A program made the position numbers and the translations under genes. A stretch of DNA of 64,000 bases from Allonocardiopsis opalescens (GTDB taxonomy: Bacteria > Actinomycetota > Actinomycetes > Streptosporangiales > Streptosporangiaceae): positions 124,001-188,000 of the forward strand of contig NZ_PVZC01000010.1 of the NCBI RefSeq assembly GCF_003002095.1. The letters run 5' to 3'. The notes beneath the pieces are model-generated. The model made no database searches and was not told where the DNA came from. It saw only the letters and a list, made by a program, of their open reading frames with translations. Below, in pieces: positions 1 through 9,421 of this stretch (position 1 is the first letter of the stretch; every line of letters begins with the position of its first letter).

Positions 1-1343
1 GCCTCGTCGTTGCCGTGCTCCTTGACCTCGTCGGGGTGCAGCGGCAGGCCGGTGAGGATGTACTTGGAGAAGATGTCGCGGGCCGCCTCGGCGTCGGGCC
101 GCTCGATCTTGATCTTCACGTCGAGGCGCCCGGGGCGCAGGATGGCGGGGTCGATCATGTCCTCGCGGTTGGAGGCGCCGATGACGATGACGTTCTCCAG
201 CCCTTCGACGCCGTCGATCTCGCTGAGCAGCTGCGGGACGATGGTGTTCTCGACGTCGCTGGAGACGCCGGAGCCGCGGGTGCGGAAGATGGAGTCCATC
301 TCGTCGAAGAAGACGATGACCGGGGTGCCCTCGCTGGCCTTCTCGCGGGCCCGCTGGAAGACGAGCCGGATGTGGCGCTCGGTCTCGCCGACGTACTTGT
401 TGAGCAGCTCGGGGCCCTTGATGTTGAGGAAGAAGCTCCGGCCGCCCTCGTTGCCGGTGCGGTCGGCCACCTGCTTGGCGAGGGAGTTGGCCACCGCCTT
501 GGCGATGAGGGTCTTGCCGCAGCCGGGCGGGCCGTACAGCAGGACGCCCTTGGGCGGGCGCAGCTGGTGCTCGCGGAAGAGGTCGGCGTGCAGGAAGGGC
601 AGTTCGACGGCGTCGCGGATCTGCTCGATCTGCGGGCCGAGGCCGCCGATGTCGTGGTAGGAGATGTCGGGGACCTCTTCGAGGATCAGCTCCTCGACCT
701 CGGCCTTGGGGATGCGCTCGTAGACGTAGCCGGAGCGCGGCTCCAGCAGCAGGGAGTCGCCGGCGCGCAGCGGCTGGTCGCGCAGCGGCTCGGCGATGCG
801 GACGATGCGCTCCTCGTCGGAGTGGGAGATGACGAGCGCGCGGTCGCCGCCCTCCAGCACCTCCTTGAGCATGATGACCTCGCCGATGGTCTCGTACGAC
901 ATGACCTCGACGATGTTGAGCGCCTCGTTCAGCATCACCTCCTGGCCCTGGCGCAGGGTGCCGGCGTCGATGCCGGGGCTGACCGTGACGCGCAGCTTGC
1001 GGCCGCCGGTGAAGATCTCGGCGGTGCCGTCGTCGCGGGCCTCCAGGAAGACGCCGAAGCCCGACGGGGGCTGGGCGAGCCGGTCGACCTCCTCCTTGAG
1101 GGCCACGATCTGGTCGCGGGCCTCCTTGAGGGTGCTGGCCATGCGTTCGTTCTGGCTGGTCACCGCGGCGAGGTTCGCCTGGGTCTCGCGAAGCCGGTCT
1201 TCGAGCAGCCGCGTGTGGCGCGGGGACTCCAGCAGTCTCCGGCGCAGCGACTCGATCTCCTTCTCGAGGAAGGAGATCTGCTCAGTAAGGTCGGCGACCT
1301 CACGGTCGTGCTGTGCACGCACGTCGTCGTCGCGTTGGGCCAC
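1..1343 (-). CDS. arc: Proteasome-associated AAA ATPase ARC/Mpa (3' end outside window)
   Basis: Hexameric unfoldase that recognises pupylated proteins and feeds them to the actinobacterial 20S proteasome. About 447 codons are visible; the C-terminus runs off the left edge. Reading the minus strand shows an N-terminal coiled coil rich in Glu, Arg and Leu, then OB-fold segments, then the AAA module with Walker A GPPGCGKT, Walker [11 protein letters not shown] and the arginine-finger region [18 protein letters not shown] start at GTG 1343 because GAGGAGG lies 8 nt upstream; an in-frame GTG at 1352 overlaps that ribosome-binding site. trmI lies immediately upstream on the same strand, the order usual near the pup-proteasome locus in actinobacteria (family knowledge). 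dop, pup and prcBA would be expected beyond the left edge. Confidence 0.97.
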   Translation of the reverse strand, partial: MAQRDDDVRAQHDREVADLTEQISFLEKEIESLRRRLLESPRHTRLLEDRLRETQANLAAVTSQNERMASTLKEARDQIVALKEEVDRLAQPPSGFGVFLEARDDGTAEIFTGGRKLRVTVSPGIDAGTLRQGQEVMLNEALNIVEVMSYETIGEVIMLKEVLEGGDRALVISHSDEERIVRIAEPLRDQPLRAGDSLLLEPRSGYVYERIPKAEVEELILEEVPDISYHDIGGLGPQIEQIRDAVELPFLHADLFREHQLRPPKGVLLYGPPGCGKTLIAKAVANSLAKQVADRTGNEGGRSFFLNIKGPELLNKYVGETERHIRLVFQRAREKASEGTPVIVFFDEMDSIFRTRGSGVSSDVENTIVPQLLSEIDGVEGLENVIVIGASNREDMIDPAILRPGRLDVKIKIERPDAEAARDIFSKYILTGLPLHPDEVKEHGNDE

Positions 1344-1613
1344 GTCCGTCACCTCCTCGAGAAGCTGACTAGTTCGAACCCTACCTACCCGTGCCTTATT
1401 TCTAACCTGGCCCCTGGGGCCGTGTCGTTCCGCTCATTCCCCGGTCTTGAGCGCCGTCAACCGCCGATGGTAGGGGGCTTCCGGCGCTGGTACCGGTTTG
1501 GCCCGAAACGCCCGGAGGGGACCAGCCATTTCGTCATGTCGGGGCCCCTGGGGCGGCCTTCGGCGCATGTGGCGGGGGCGCTAAACCTCCAGGGGGTGGC
1601 CGGTTCCGGTTCC
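1344..1613. other. arc 5' region with two short GGCCCCTGGGGC palindromes
   Basis: The 270 bases between trmI and arc contain no gene that I can support. The 12-mer GGCCCCTGGGGC occurs at 1409-1420 and again at 1543-1554. Each copy contains CCCC and GGGG arms around one T, so each could form a short hairpin or be bound by a dimeric protein. A T-loop-like GTTCGAAC at 1372-1379 has no tRNA around it. Confidence 0.4.
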
Positions 1614-2543
1614 CTAGAGAGGAGTCGGTCCGGTGTCTCCGGGTTCGGCGGGCGGCGCGTCGGGGCCGGGCGGTTCGGCGCCGGTCCACTCCTCGCCGTA
1701 GGCGCCCTTGGCGGGGCGGCGGCGCCGCTCGGGGACGGTGACGCCGTCGGCGAGGCGGCGCGCGGTGACCAGGAAGCCGGTGTGGCCGACCATGCGGTGG
1801 TCGGGGCGCACGGCGAGCCCTTCGACGTGCCAGGTGCGGACCAGGGTCTCGAAGGAGCGCGGCTCGTGGAAGCCGCCGTGGGCGCGCATGGCCTCCACGA
1901 TCCGCGACACCTGGGTGGTGGTGGCGACGTAGACGCAGATCAGCCCGCCGGGGGCGAGGGCCTTGGCCACGGCCTCCAGGCACTCCCAGGGGGCGAGCAT
2001 GTCGAGGACGGCCCTGTCCATGTCGGAGTCGGCGAGTTCGGTGCCGAGGTCGCCGACGGTGAGCCGCCAGGCGGGGTGGGGGCCGCCGAAGTAGCCCTCG
2101 ACGTTGCGGCGGGCGATGTCGGCGAAGTCGGCGCGCCGCTCGTAGGAGGAGACGAGTCCGCCGGTGCCGGCGGCGCGCAGCAGCCAGCACGACAGGGAGC
2201 CGGAGCCGGCTCCGGCCTCCAGCACGCGGGCGCCGGGGAAGATGTCGGCCTGGGCCAGGATCTCGGCCGCGTCCTTGGGGTAGACGATGGTGGCGCCGCG
2301 CTTCATGGACAGGGTGTAGTCGGCCAGCAGGGGGCGCAGGGCGACGTAGGCGGTGCCGGAGGTGGCGCGGGCGACCACGCCCTCGGGCCTGCCGATCAGC
2401 TCGTCGTGGTCCAGGCGGCCCCGGTGGGTGTGGAAGGAGCCGCCCTCCTTGAGGGTGATGGTGTGCATCCGTCCCTTGGGGTCGGTGAGCTGCACCAGGT
2501 CGCCCGCCTCGAAGGGCCCCCGTCGTCCGCTGACTCCCAGCAC
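1614..2543 (-). CDS. trmI: tRNA (adenine-58-N1)-methyltransferase TrmI
   Basis: SAM-dependent enzyme that makes m1A58 in the T-loop of tRNAs. It is 309 aa from GTG 2543. The N-terminal part ([20 protein letters not shown]) is the typical small beta domain of actinobacterial TrmI, followed by a Rossmann-fold methyltransferase with motif [21 protein letters not shown] and the [10 protein letters not shown] segment. Open frame extends further upstream, but that stretch is Pro/Arg-rich, crosses a perfect palindrome and has no family similarity, so I set the start at GTG 2543 with GGGGAG at 2555-2560. It is probably transcribed together with arc and is divergent from ppgK. Confidence 0.93.
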   Translation of the reverse strand: MLGVSGRRGPFEAGDLVQLTDPKGRMHTITLKEGGSFHTHRGRLDHDELIGRPEGVVARATSGTAYVALRPLLADYTLSMKRGATIVYPKDAAEILAQADIFPGARVLEAGAGSGSLSCWLLRAAGTGGLVSSYERRADFADIARRNVEGYFGGPHPAWRLTVGDLGTELADSDMDRAVLDMLAPWECLEAVAKALAPGGLICVYVATTTQVSRIVEAMRAHGGFHEPRSFETLVRTWHVEGLAVRPDHRMVGHTGFLVTARRLADGVTVPERRRRPAKGAYGEEWTGAEPPGPDAPPAEPGDTGPTPL

Positions 2544-2567
2544 TGTGGTCTCTACTCCCCGTGTCCG

Positions 2568-2604
2568 CTCGTACCGGCGCGGCGGCCCGCCGCGCCGGTA
2601 CGAG
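2568..2604. repeat. Perfect 18-bp inverted repeat between trmI and ppgK
   Basis: The arms are CTCGTACCGGCGCGGCGG (2568-2585) and its exact complement (2587-2604) around a single C. It sits 25 nt upstream of the trmI start and 170 nt upstream of ppgK, in a divergent promoter region where a terminator is not expected. It could be an operator or an mRNA-leader hairpin of trmI. Confidence 0.7.
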
Positions 2605-2776
2605 GGTAGCGGCGGCCGGCGCCGCGCCGGGCCGCCGGCCGCGCGGGCCGGGGCGCGCGGGGGCGCGGATGTGGCAGCCTGTGCGGTGGGGCCGGGGCGG
2701 TGGGGCGCGGGTGCGCCCGCCGGCCGCCGGCGCAGGGCCGGGCGGGGGTGCGCCCCCACGACGCGCGAGAGGGACC

Positions 2777-3562
2777 ATGAGCAAGCGCAGGAGCGCGGCG
2801 ACGCGCGGCATCGGGGTCGACATCGGCGGCAGCGGCATCAAGGGCGCCGCGGTGGACCTGGCCGCGGGGGCCTTCGACGGGGAGCGGGTGCGGATCGAGA
2901 CGCCGGACCCCTCCACTCCCGAGGCGGTGGTGGCCGTGGTGGCCGAGATCGTCGCGGAGCTGGCGGCCCGCGATCCGCGCGACGCCGAGGGGCCGGTGGG
3001 GGTGACCTTCCCGGCGGTGATCACCCACGGGGTGGCGCGTACGGCGGCCAATGTGGACGAGTCGTGGATCGGGGCGGATGTGGCGCGGCTGGTGGGCGAG
3101 GCGACCGGCCGCCCGGTGCACGCGGTCAACGACGCCGACGCCGCCGGGGTGGCCGAGGCGCACTACGGTGCGGCGCGGGAGGCCGACGGGGTGGTGCTGG
3201 TGGCCACGCTGGGCACCGGGATCGGTTCGGCGCTGATCGTGGACGGGGTGCTGGTGCCCAATACCGAGCTGGGGCATCTGGAGATCGACGGGCACGACGC
3301 CGAGCGGCGCGCCTCCGACGGGGCGCGCAAGCGCGAGGACCTGTCCTGGGAGCACTGGGCGCGGCGGCTGCAGCGCTATTTCGGCACGGTGGAGGACCTG
3401 CTGTGGCCGGACCTGATCGTGGTGGGCGGCGGGGTGAGCAAGCGGCATGAGCACTTCCTGCCGCTGCTGCACCTGCGGGCGCCGATCGTGCCCGCGCAGC
3501 TGCGCAATGACGCCGGGATCATCGGGGCGGCGCTGCTGGCGCAGGAGAGCCTGGGGGTGTGA
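2777..3562 (+). CDS. ppgK: Polyphosphate glucokinase
   Basis: Phosphorylates glucose to glucose-6-phosphate using polyphosphate (or ATP), feeding glycolysis; cytosolic. It is 261 aa, the usual length of actinobacterial PPGK. ROK-family features are present: the phosphate-binding loop [13 protein letters not shown] near residues 10-22, the NDADAAG segment, LGTGIGSAL, and [14 protein letters not shown], which carries the catalytic and sugar-binding region. The start is ATG 2777 with GAGAGGGA at 2767-2774. The gene stands alone, divergent from trmI and convergent with the acetyltransferase gene that ends at 3609. Confidence 0.95.
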   Translation: MSKRRSAATRGIGVDIGGSGIKGAAVDLAAGAFDGERVRIETPDPSTPEAVVAVVAEIVAELAARDPRDAEGPVGVTFPAVITHGVARTAANVDESWIGADVARLVGEATGRPVHAVNDADAAGVAEAHYGAAREADGVVLVATLGTGIGSALIVDGVLVPNTELGHLEIDGHDAERRASDGARKREDLSWEHWARRLQRYFGTVEDLLWPDLIVVGGGVSKRHEHFLPLLHLRAPIVPAQLRNDAGIIGAALLAQESLGV

Positions 3563-3608
3563 GCCGCGCCCTGCCGCGGCGCGGCGGCGCCGCGGCGGGG
3601 CGGGGTCT

Positions 3609-4772
3609 TCAGAAGCGGTGCAGGGTGAAGGGCTGGGCGTGGAAGGCGGCGTCCAGGGCGTCGTCGGTGGCGGGGTCGCCGCCCGTCATCAGTTCGCAGG
3701 CGCGCAGGGTGGCGGTGGGCACCCCGGCGTAGAGGGCGGCCAGGGCGCCGATGCCCAGGCGCGGCGGGTCGGCCGGGGCGGGGCCGTGCGCGCGGACGAG
3801 TTCGCCCTTGCCGCCGGCGATGCGCAGGGTCCAGTCGCCGGCGTTGGCGGGCAGCTGCTCGTCGGCCAGGTGCAGGCGGGTCTCGACGGCGGCGGTGGCC
3901 GGGTAGCCGCGCCCGGACACCGCGGCGGGGGCGTCGACGAGGCGCAGCATCCAGCGGTAGTTCTCGATGAGTTCGGAGCGGGGTTCGCGGGCCAGCCAGG
4001 TGACGGCGTCGCGGGGGTCGGCGATGGCGGTGACGGTGTCGACGACGCTCGCGCCGCTGCCGACGGCGGCCCACAGGGCGCGGGCGGTGTCGGCGGAGGC
4101 GGCGACCAGGGTGTCGATGTGCAGGGAGCGGTTGCCCTCGCCCCAGTCGTAGTCGAGGTAGCCGTCGTGGGCGAGGTAGGAGTAGCCGCCGACGGCGATG
4201 CGGTCGCGGGTGTTGTCCTCGCCGGGGTCCAGCGGGCCGCTGTCGCGGCGGGCGGCGTGCACGCGCCGCAGCACCTCGCGCACCTCGGCGGCGTCGGCGG
4301 GGCCGGCGCGGCGCAGCGCGACGGGCGGCCCGGCCAGGGCGCGCAGCGCTTCGGCGGGGAAGCGCAGCTGGTAGGAGCCGCCGGCGTGCTCCCAGCCGAG
4401 CGAGCGGTACAGCGGTGTGGTGGCCGGATACAGCACGGAGAGCGGGGAGCCGAGTTCGGCGCAGCGGGCCAGGACGGTCCGCATCAGGAGTCGGCCCACT
4501 CCCCTGCCGCGTTCCTCGGGTGCCACGGCGACGCCGGCGATGCCGGCCATGGCGAGGTCGCGGCCGTGCCACCACTGGCGGTGGTCGTGGATGCGGGCGG
4601 TGGCCACCAGGCGGGTGCCCTCGTAGCAGCCGAGTTCGCGGCCGGCGGGGATGGCGGCGGCGATGCGCTCGACGCGGGAGGCGACGCGGTCGGGCGGCAG
4701 CGGGCCGAAGGCGCGGCTGCGCAGGTCGAAGGCCGCGGGGGCGTCGGCGGGGTCGAGGGTGCGGATCTCCAT
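3609..4772 (-). CDS. Eis-like GNAT N-acetyltransferase
   Basis: Protein of 387 aa with the layout of the Eis family: an N-terminal GNAT domain with the acetyl-CoA loop GVAVAPEERGRGVGRLLMR, a second degenerate GNAT fold, and a C-terminal SCP2-like domain (CELMTGGDPATDDALDAAFH). Eis proteins acetylate amines, including aminoglycosides and lysines; the substrate here is unknown. The C-terminal Phe, needed in Eis as terminal carboxylate, is present as the last residue. The start ATG 4772 follows a TAGGGT -10-like box by 7 nt, so the mRNA is probably leaderless. Confidence 0.88.
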   Translation of the reverse strand: MEIRTLDPADAPAAFDLRSRAFGPLPPDRVASRVERIAAAIPAGRELGCYEGTRLVATARIHDHRQWWHGRDLAMAGIAGVAVAPEERGRGVGRLLMRTVLARCAELGSPLSVLYPATTPLYRSLGWEHAGGSYQLRFPAEALRALAGPPVALRRAGPADAAEVREVLRRVHAARRDSGPLDPGEDNTRDRIAVGGYSYLAHDGYLDYDWGEGNRSLHIDTLVAASADTARALWAAVGSGASVVDTVTAIADPRDAVTWLAREPRSELIENYRWMLRLVDAPAAVSGRGYPATAAVETRLHLADEQLPANAGDWTLRIAGGKGELVRAHGPAPADPPRLGIGALAALYAGVPTATLRACELMTGGDPATDDALDAAFHAQPFTLHRF

Positions 4773-4825
4773 GTCCGCGACCCTAACGACGCGGCGGCGG
4801 GCGGGGCGAGCGGGTTGCGGCCGGC

Positions 4826-5995
4826 TCAGCCGCGGGCGGCGGCGGCCAGGGCGCGGTCGAGGTCGGCCTTGACCAGGACGCCGTAGACGCGGCCGTCGTC
4901 GTCGACGACGAGGTACTCGCCGGCGGGGGCGGCCTGCACGGCCTTGATGAGTTCTTCTCCGGCGAGGTCGCGGCCGAGCATGAGGGCGGGTTCCAGGGAG
5001 CGGGCGGTGCCGCTGACGGCCACCCAGGGGCGGCGTTCGGCGGGGATGCGGTCGATGGCGGCCTCGCTGGCGACGCCGGTGGGGCGGCCCTCGTGGTCGC
5101 AGACGACCAGGGCGCCGGCGCCGGCCTCGGTGCGGCGGCGCAGCGCCTCGGAGACGGGGAGGTCGGCGGCGACGGGCAGCGCCCGTCTGGCGAGGGCGCC
5201 GGCCCTCAGCCCGGGGAGCCGTTCGCGGAGTCCGGCCACGCGCAGGGACTGGCTGGAGGCCATCCAGATGAAGCCGCCGAGGATGGCGGCCCAGGCGAAG
5301 GTGAGCAGGCTGGGCATCTCGCCGTAGGCGAGGGCGAGCAGCAGCGGGATGGCGAGGACGAGGGCGCCCAGGGCGCGTCCGGCCCAGGCGGCGAAGCGGG
5401 TGCCGGCGGCGGGGCTGCCGGTGGCGCCCCACACGCCGGCGCGCAGCATCCGGCCGCCGTCCAGGGGCAGGCCGGGGAGCAGGTTGAACACGCCGACGAG
5501 GAGGTTGGCGACCCACAGTTGCTGGATGAGGACGCCCGGGACGGTGGCCTGCGGTACGACGAGCCACAGTACGAAGCCGACGGCGGCCAGCAGCAGCGAC
5601 AGCAGCGGGCCGACGAAGGCGACCCAGAACTCGCGGGCGGCGGTCTGCGGTTCGCGTTCGATCTCCGAGACGCCGCCGAGCATGTAGAGGACGATGCGGC
5701 GCACCGGCAGGCCGTAGTGGCGGGCGAGGACGGAGTGGGCGAGTTCGTGCACCAGCACCGACAGGTACAGCAGGACGGCGAAGGCGAAGGCGACGAGGTA
5801 GGACCAGGCGCCGATGTCGAGCAGGGAGCGGATGTAGTCGCCGTACCAGTAGGTGATGAGGGCGGCGATGAGGAACCAGGACAGGCCGACGTAGACGGGG
5901 ATGCCGAACCAGCGCCCCATGTACAGGCCGGGGCGGCGCTCGCGGCCGCCCTGGCCGGGCTCCCGGCGGGATGTGGGTGCTCCGGTCTCTGCCAC
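4826..5995 (-). CDS. Site-2-type M50 zinc metalloprotease with CBS pair
   Basis: Membrane protease of the S2P/Rip1 type that cuts substrates within the bilayer, often anti-sigma factors. It is 389 aa. Membrane segments start near residue 38; the zinc motif HELAH is in LSVLVHELAHSVLARHYG and the third ligand in NLLPGLPLDGGRML. The C-terminal third is a tandem CBS domain (GALVVCDHEGRPTGVASEAA and EYLVVDDDGRVYGVLVKADL), which usually binds adenine nucleotides and gates activity. GTG 5995 is favoured because TACGAT ends 7 nt upstream, a leaderless arrangement; ATG 5920 is a shorter alternative. No sigma or anti-sigma gene is adjacent, so the substrate cannot be inferred. Confidence 0.9.
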   Translation of the reverse strand: MAETGAPTSRREPGQGGRERRPGLYMGRWFGIPVYVGLSWFLIAALITYWYGDYIRSLLDIGAWSYLVAFAFAVLLYLSVLVHELAHSVLARHYGLPVRRIVLYMLGGVSEIEREPQTAAREFWVAFVGPLLSLLLAAVGFVLWLVVPQATVPGVLIQQLWVANLLVGVFNLLPGLPLDGGRMLRAGVWGATGSPAAGTRFAAWAGRALGALVLAIPLLLALAYGEMPSLLTFAWAAILGGFIWMASSQSLRVAGLRERLPGLRAGALARRALPVAADLPVSEALRRRTEAGAGALVVCDHEGRPTGVASEAAIDRIPAERRPWVAVSGTARSLEPALMLGRDLAGEELIKAVQAAPAGEYLVVDDDGRVYGVLVKADLDRALAAAARG

Positions 5996-6033
5996 GCCCC
6001 CGATCGTAGTCGGCCCCGGGCGGGCGGGCGGCG

Positions 6034-7347
6034 CTAGCCGAGGTGGCGCTGGAACCATTCGGCGGTGCGGGCGGCCGCCTCGTCCAGGGTGCCGGGTTCG
6101 GCGAAGAGGTGGCCGGCGCCGGGGACCTCGACGAGTTCGGCGGGGCCGCCCAGCCGTTTGGCGGCTTCGGCGTTGGCCTCGCGCACCTCGGGGTCGGCGC
6201 CGCCGACCAGCAGCAGGGTGGGGGCGCGCACGCCGGGGAGGTCGTCGCCGGCCAGGTCGGGGCGGCCGCCGCGGCAGACGACGGCGGCGACGTCGTCGGG
6301 GCAGCGGCTGGCCACGGTGAGGGCGGCGGCGGCGCCGGAGCCGGAGCCGCACAGGCCGACGGGTTGGGTGGCGAGGTCGGAGGCGCTGCGCAGCCAGCGG
6401 ACGGCGGCGGCCAGGCGCTGGGCGCGCAGGGCGACGGCGGGCGGGCCGGCGGTGCCCGAGGACGGGTCGCGTTCGGCGTCGGTGAGCAGGTCGCACAGCA
6501 GGGTGGTGAAGCCGTAGCGCTGGAGGGCGGCGGCGACGGCGCGGTTGCGGGGGCTGGTGCGGCCGCTGGCCTGGCCGTGGGAGAAGAAGACCAGGCCGCG
6601 GCTGCGCCAGGGCACCACCAGGTCGCCGTCGAGGTCGACGTCGCCGGCGCGCAGCCGCACGGCGCGCTCGGAGATCCGTTCGGCGGTGACGCTCTCGCGG
6701 ACCCGCGACAGCAGCGCGATGACGTCGGCGTCGGTGAGCTGGGTGAAGGAGCGGTACCACTCGCCGACGGAGCCGAAGGAGGCGGGGGCGGTGAGGGCGA
6801 GGGTGTCGTCGGCTTCGGCGCGCAGCGCGGCGAGGGCGTCGGCGGAGGCGACGGGGACGGCGAGGATGAGGCGGGCGGGTGAGCCGGCCCGGATGGCGCG
6901 CAGGGCGGCGCGGGCGGTGGCGCCGGTGGCGAGGCCGTCGTCGACGACGATCACGTCGCGGCCGTGCACGTCGGGGGCGGGGCGCTTGCCGCGGTAGGCG
7001 CCGATGCGGCGGCGCAGTTCGGCTCGTTCGGCCTCGACGGTGCCGGCGAGCGCCTGGGGGGTGGTGCCGAGCCGGTCGAGCATGCCGGGGTCGTAGAGGG
7101 GGGCGGCGCCTTCGGCCATGGCGCCGGCGGCCAGTTCGGGGCGGCCGGGGGCTCCGATCTTGCGGACGACCCACACGTCGAGCGGGGCGTCGAGGCGGCG
7201 GGCGATCTCGGCGGCGACGGGGACCCCGCCCCTGGGCAGGGCGAGGACCAGCGGGCGGCTGAGCGCGAGTGCGCCCATGCGCGCGGCGAGCTGGCGGCCG
7301 GCGTCGGCGCGGTCGGTGAACGGCAGGGAGATCGGAGAAGGAGTCAT
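6034..7347 (-). CDS. Phosphoribosyltransferase / dienelactone-hydrolase-like fusion
   Basis: Two-domain protein of 437 aa. Residues 10-215 are a type I phosphoribosyltransferase: LALPRGGVPVAAEIAR, VRKIGAPGRPELAAGA and the PRPP loop VIVVDDGLATGATA. Residues 240-437 are an alpha/beta hydrolase of the dienelactone hydrolase type, with late residues DPEV and GAGHLF. The same fusion occurs in mycobacteria (Rv0571c type), where it belongs to the dormancy regulon; substrates are unknown. The nucleophile elbow reads CGSGSGAAAAL, whereas relatives that I recall have a GASTGAAAAL-like elbow with Ser one residue earlier. The start is ATG 7347, with GTG 7350 directly before it. Confidence 0.85.
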   Translation of the reverse strand: MTPSPISLPFTDRADAGRQLAARMGALALSRPLVLALPRGGVPVAAEIARRLDAPLDVWVVRKIGAPGRPELAAGAMAEGAAPLYDPGMLDRLGTTPQALAGTVEAERAELRRRIGAYRGKRPAPDVHGRDVIVVDDGLATGATARAALRAIRAGSPARLILAVPVASADALAALRAEADDTLALTAPASFGSVGEWYRSFTQLTDADVIALLSRVRESVTAERISERAVRLRAGDVDLDGDLVVPWRSRGLVFFSHGQASGRTSPRNRAVAAALQRYGFTTLLCDLLTDAERDPSSGTAGPPAVALRAQRLAAAVRWLRSASDLATQPVGLCGSGSGAAAALTVASRCPDDVAAVVCRGGRPDLAGDDLPGVRAPTLLLVGGADPEVREANAEAAKRLGGPAELVEVPGAGHLFAEPGTLDEAAARTAEWFQRHLG

Positions 7348-7436
7348 CACGCCCCGGTTCGCGGGCTGGTCGGGTCTATTGCATACCCGCGCCGGGTGGG
7401 TGGACTAACGGGCGGGAGTACCCGTTTTGGGATGGA

Positions 7437-8210
7437 TCATCCGCAGGCGTCCAGGAGGGTGCTCAGGGCGTTGTGCTCGGCCTGGGTGACGGGGAGGTCG
7501 TAGCCGTGGGCGACGTCGATGTAGAGGATGGCGTAGCGGCAGTGGAAGGCGCTGTCGTCGGGGCGCCATTCGGCGGGGCCGGAGTCGCCCTTGGCGCTGT
7601 TGGCGGGGCCGTCGACGGCGAGGAGGTTGGCGGGGTCGTTGTAGAACTCGGCGCGGCGGTCGTCGTCCCAGGCGTGGGCGCCCATCCGCCAGGCGGTGGC
7701 GATCGGGTAGATGTGGTCGATCTGCACGGCGTTGGCCTGGTCGCGGCTGAACTCGATGGTGCGGCCGGTGTAGGGGTCGTCGAGGGTGCCGCGCAGGACG
7801 CGGCAGTCGGCGTCGGTCTCGGTTTCGGTGAGGTCGCGGGCGAGGATGTCGTTGCGGGCGTCGCAGCCGTTGCCGTCGGGGTCGGCCCAGTCGCCGCCGC
7901 TGAAGGCGTCGCGGTCGTAGTCGGGCCAGCCGCTGGGTTCAATGACGGTGAGGCCGGCCAGGCGCTCGCGGGCGGCGGGGGCGTCGGCGGCGTCGGCGGC
8001 GGGGTCGCCGGACTGGGCGGTGGCGGTGGAGTCGGCGGCGCCGAAGAGGTCGAGGAGGTCGGCGACGCGGTCCTCGTCGGTGCCGTAGTAGCCGACCAGG
8101 CCCAGGATGATGAGGGCGGCGAGGACGACCAGGCCGCGGGAGGCGGCGCCGCGGTCGCCGCGGCTGCGGGGGGCGGGTGCCGTGCGGCGGGGGGCGCGCG
8201 GTCGCGGCAT
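7437..8210 (-). CDS. Exported HNH nuclease, GmrSD C-terminal (DUF1524) type
   Basis: Protein of 257 aa with a basic N-terminus and one hydrophobic segment (GLVVLAALIILGLVGYYG, about residues 26-43), so it is secreted or membrane-anchored outside the cell. The C-terminal domain has the family signature VQIDHIYPIATAWRMGA (DHxxP-type metal and catalytic site), then NDPANLLAVDGPANSAKGD and PAEWRPDD. Cys residues at CDARNDILARDL and CRVL may form a disulfide. Its job may be degradation of extracellular DNA; this is inference. ATG 8210 is chosen because AGGTG precedes it by 6 nt; GTG 8219 would overlap the stop of the brkB-like gene. The two genes are cotranscribed. Confidence 0.87.
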   Translation of the reverse strand: MPRPRAPRRTAPAPRSRGDRGAASRGLVVLAALIILGLVGYYGTDEDRVADLLDLFGAADSTATAQSGDPAADAADAPAARERLAGLTVIEPSGWPDYDRDAFSGGDWADPDGNGCDARNDILARDLTETETDADCRVLRGTLDDPYTGRTIEFSRDQANAVQIDHIYPIATAWRMGAHAWDDDRRAEFYNDPANLLAVDGPANSAKGDSGPAEWRPDDSAFHCRYAILYIDVAHGYDLPVTQAEHNALSTLLDACG

Positions 8211-8215
8211 CGGGT

Positions 8216-9421
8216 TCACCTGTCGTGGTCGGTCGGGCGGGGGGCGGGTCGGCCGGTGCCGGGCGGCGGGTCGTCGGCGGGTGCGGCCGGAGCCGATTGT
8301 GCCACCGTGGCGGACCCGGCGGCGGCGGGCGGGGGGCCGGACCCGGCCGCGGCGGGCGGGTCGGCGGGCGGCGTCGCGGGGGCGGGGCCGGTGCGCGGCG
8401 GGGGCACCGGGGCGGCGGGGCCGGGCGCGCCTTGGAGGCGGCGGCGGGCCTCGCGGGTGGCGGGGTCGGGCCAGGTGCGGTCGATCTGGGCGTTGAGCAC
8501 CGCGCCGATCATGACGGCCAGGGCGCTGACGTAGAGCCACAGCAGCACCGCGATGGGCGCGGCCAGCACGCCGAGCCGGCTCGCGCCGCCCAGTGCGGTG
8601 CCGAAGTACAGGCGCAGCGCGGCGGAGCCGCCGATCCAGGCGGCCATGGCCAGCAGTGCGCCGGGGAGGTCCTTCCACCAGGGGGTGCGCACGGGGACGG
8701 CGACGGTGTAGAAGACGCCGAGGGCGGCGGTGCACAGGGCGCACACCAGCGGCCAGTACAGCGGGGCGAGCCAGGGTGCGGCGGCGGGCGCGGCGGCCAG
8801 GACGAGTTCGGGTCCGGCGACCAGCAGGGGCAGCGCGAGGGCGGCGAAGGCGATGCAGCCGAGGTAGACGGCGAGGGCGAGGATGCGGGTGCGCAGGAAG
8901 CCGCGGATGCCGTCCAGGCCGTAGGCGATGGTCAGCGCCTCGATGGCCACGGTCATCGCGCTGGATCCGGTCAGCAGCGACAGCAGGAAGCTGAGGGAGA
9001 GCAGTCCGCCCTGGCCGCCGCGGAGCACGTCGTCGACGAGGGGGGCGACGATCTGGTCGACGGCGTCGGCGGTGAGGAAGGTGGCGGCGGTGTCCAGCAG
9101 CCACTGCCGGGACTGGGCGATGGTGGTGGCCCCGACGATGCCGCGCAGGTGGCCGAGGGTGCCGATGAGTCCGAAGACGAGTGCGGGCAGGGCGAGCAGT
9201 GCCCAGAAGGCCGCTTCCGCGGCCAGGCCCAGTACCCGGGAGTCGGCGGCGGCGCGGGCGGTGGCGCGGACGAAGCGGGCCGGGGGGCGGCGCAGGGCGC
9301 GGGCGGTGAGCGCGCGGGTCCGTTGGGCGGCGCGGGCGGCGCGGGTGCGCCAGTTGGGGCGGGCGGCCGCGGGGGCGGCGGGCGGGGCGGCGGGGCCGCC
9401 CGCGGCGGGCGCGTCGGGCAC
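8216..9421 (-). CDS. YihY/BrkB-family integral membrane protein
   Basis: Inner-membrane protein of 401 aa with about six hydrophobic segments between residues 60 and 310, including FWALLALPALVFGLIGTLGH, LLSLSFLLSLLTGSSAM and LAAPIAVLLWLYVSALAVMIGAVLNAQIDR, which matches the end of the BrkB/YihY domain. The last 75 residues are a Pro/Ala-rich tail, presumably cytoplasmic and disordered. Family function is not settled. GTG 9421 follows TACCGT by 6 nt and is preferred over GTG 9448, which has no ribosome-binding site. The stop lies inside the nuclease gene's start region, indicating an operon. Confidence 0.88.
   Translation of the reverse strand: MPDAPAAGGPAAPPAAPAAARPNWRTRAARAAQRTRALTARALRRPPARFVRATARAAADSRVLGLAAEAAFWALLALPALVFGLIGTLGHLRGIVGATTIAQSRQWLLDTAATFLTADAVDQIVAPLVDDVLRGGQGGLLSLSFLLSLLTGSSAMTVAIEALTIAYGLDGIRGFLRTRILALAVYLGCIAFAALALPLLVAGPELVLAAAPAAAPWLAPLYWPLVCALCTAALGVFYTVAVPVRTPWWKDLPGALLAMAAWIGGSAALRLYFGTALGGASRLGVLAAPIAVLLWLYVSALAVMIGAVLNAQIDRTWPDPATREARRRLQGAPGPAAPVPPPRTGPAPATPPADPPAAAGSGPPPAAAGSATVAQSAPAAPADDPPPGTGRPAPRPTDHDR

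Noticed and set aside
1366-1440. T-loop-like GTTCGAAC suggesting a tRNA before arc
   Set aside because: Neither strand gives a 5-bp T stem, anticodon arm or acceptor stem around it.
15-2609. Long open frame of 864 codons on the plus strand across arc and trmI
   Set aside because: It is an antisense shadow caused by high GC; the minus strand encodes clear ARC and TrmI motifs.
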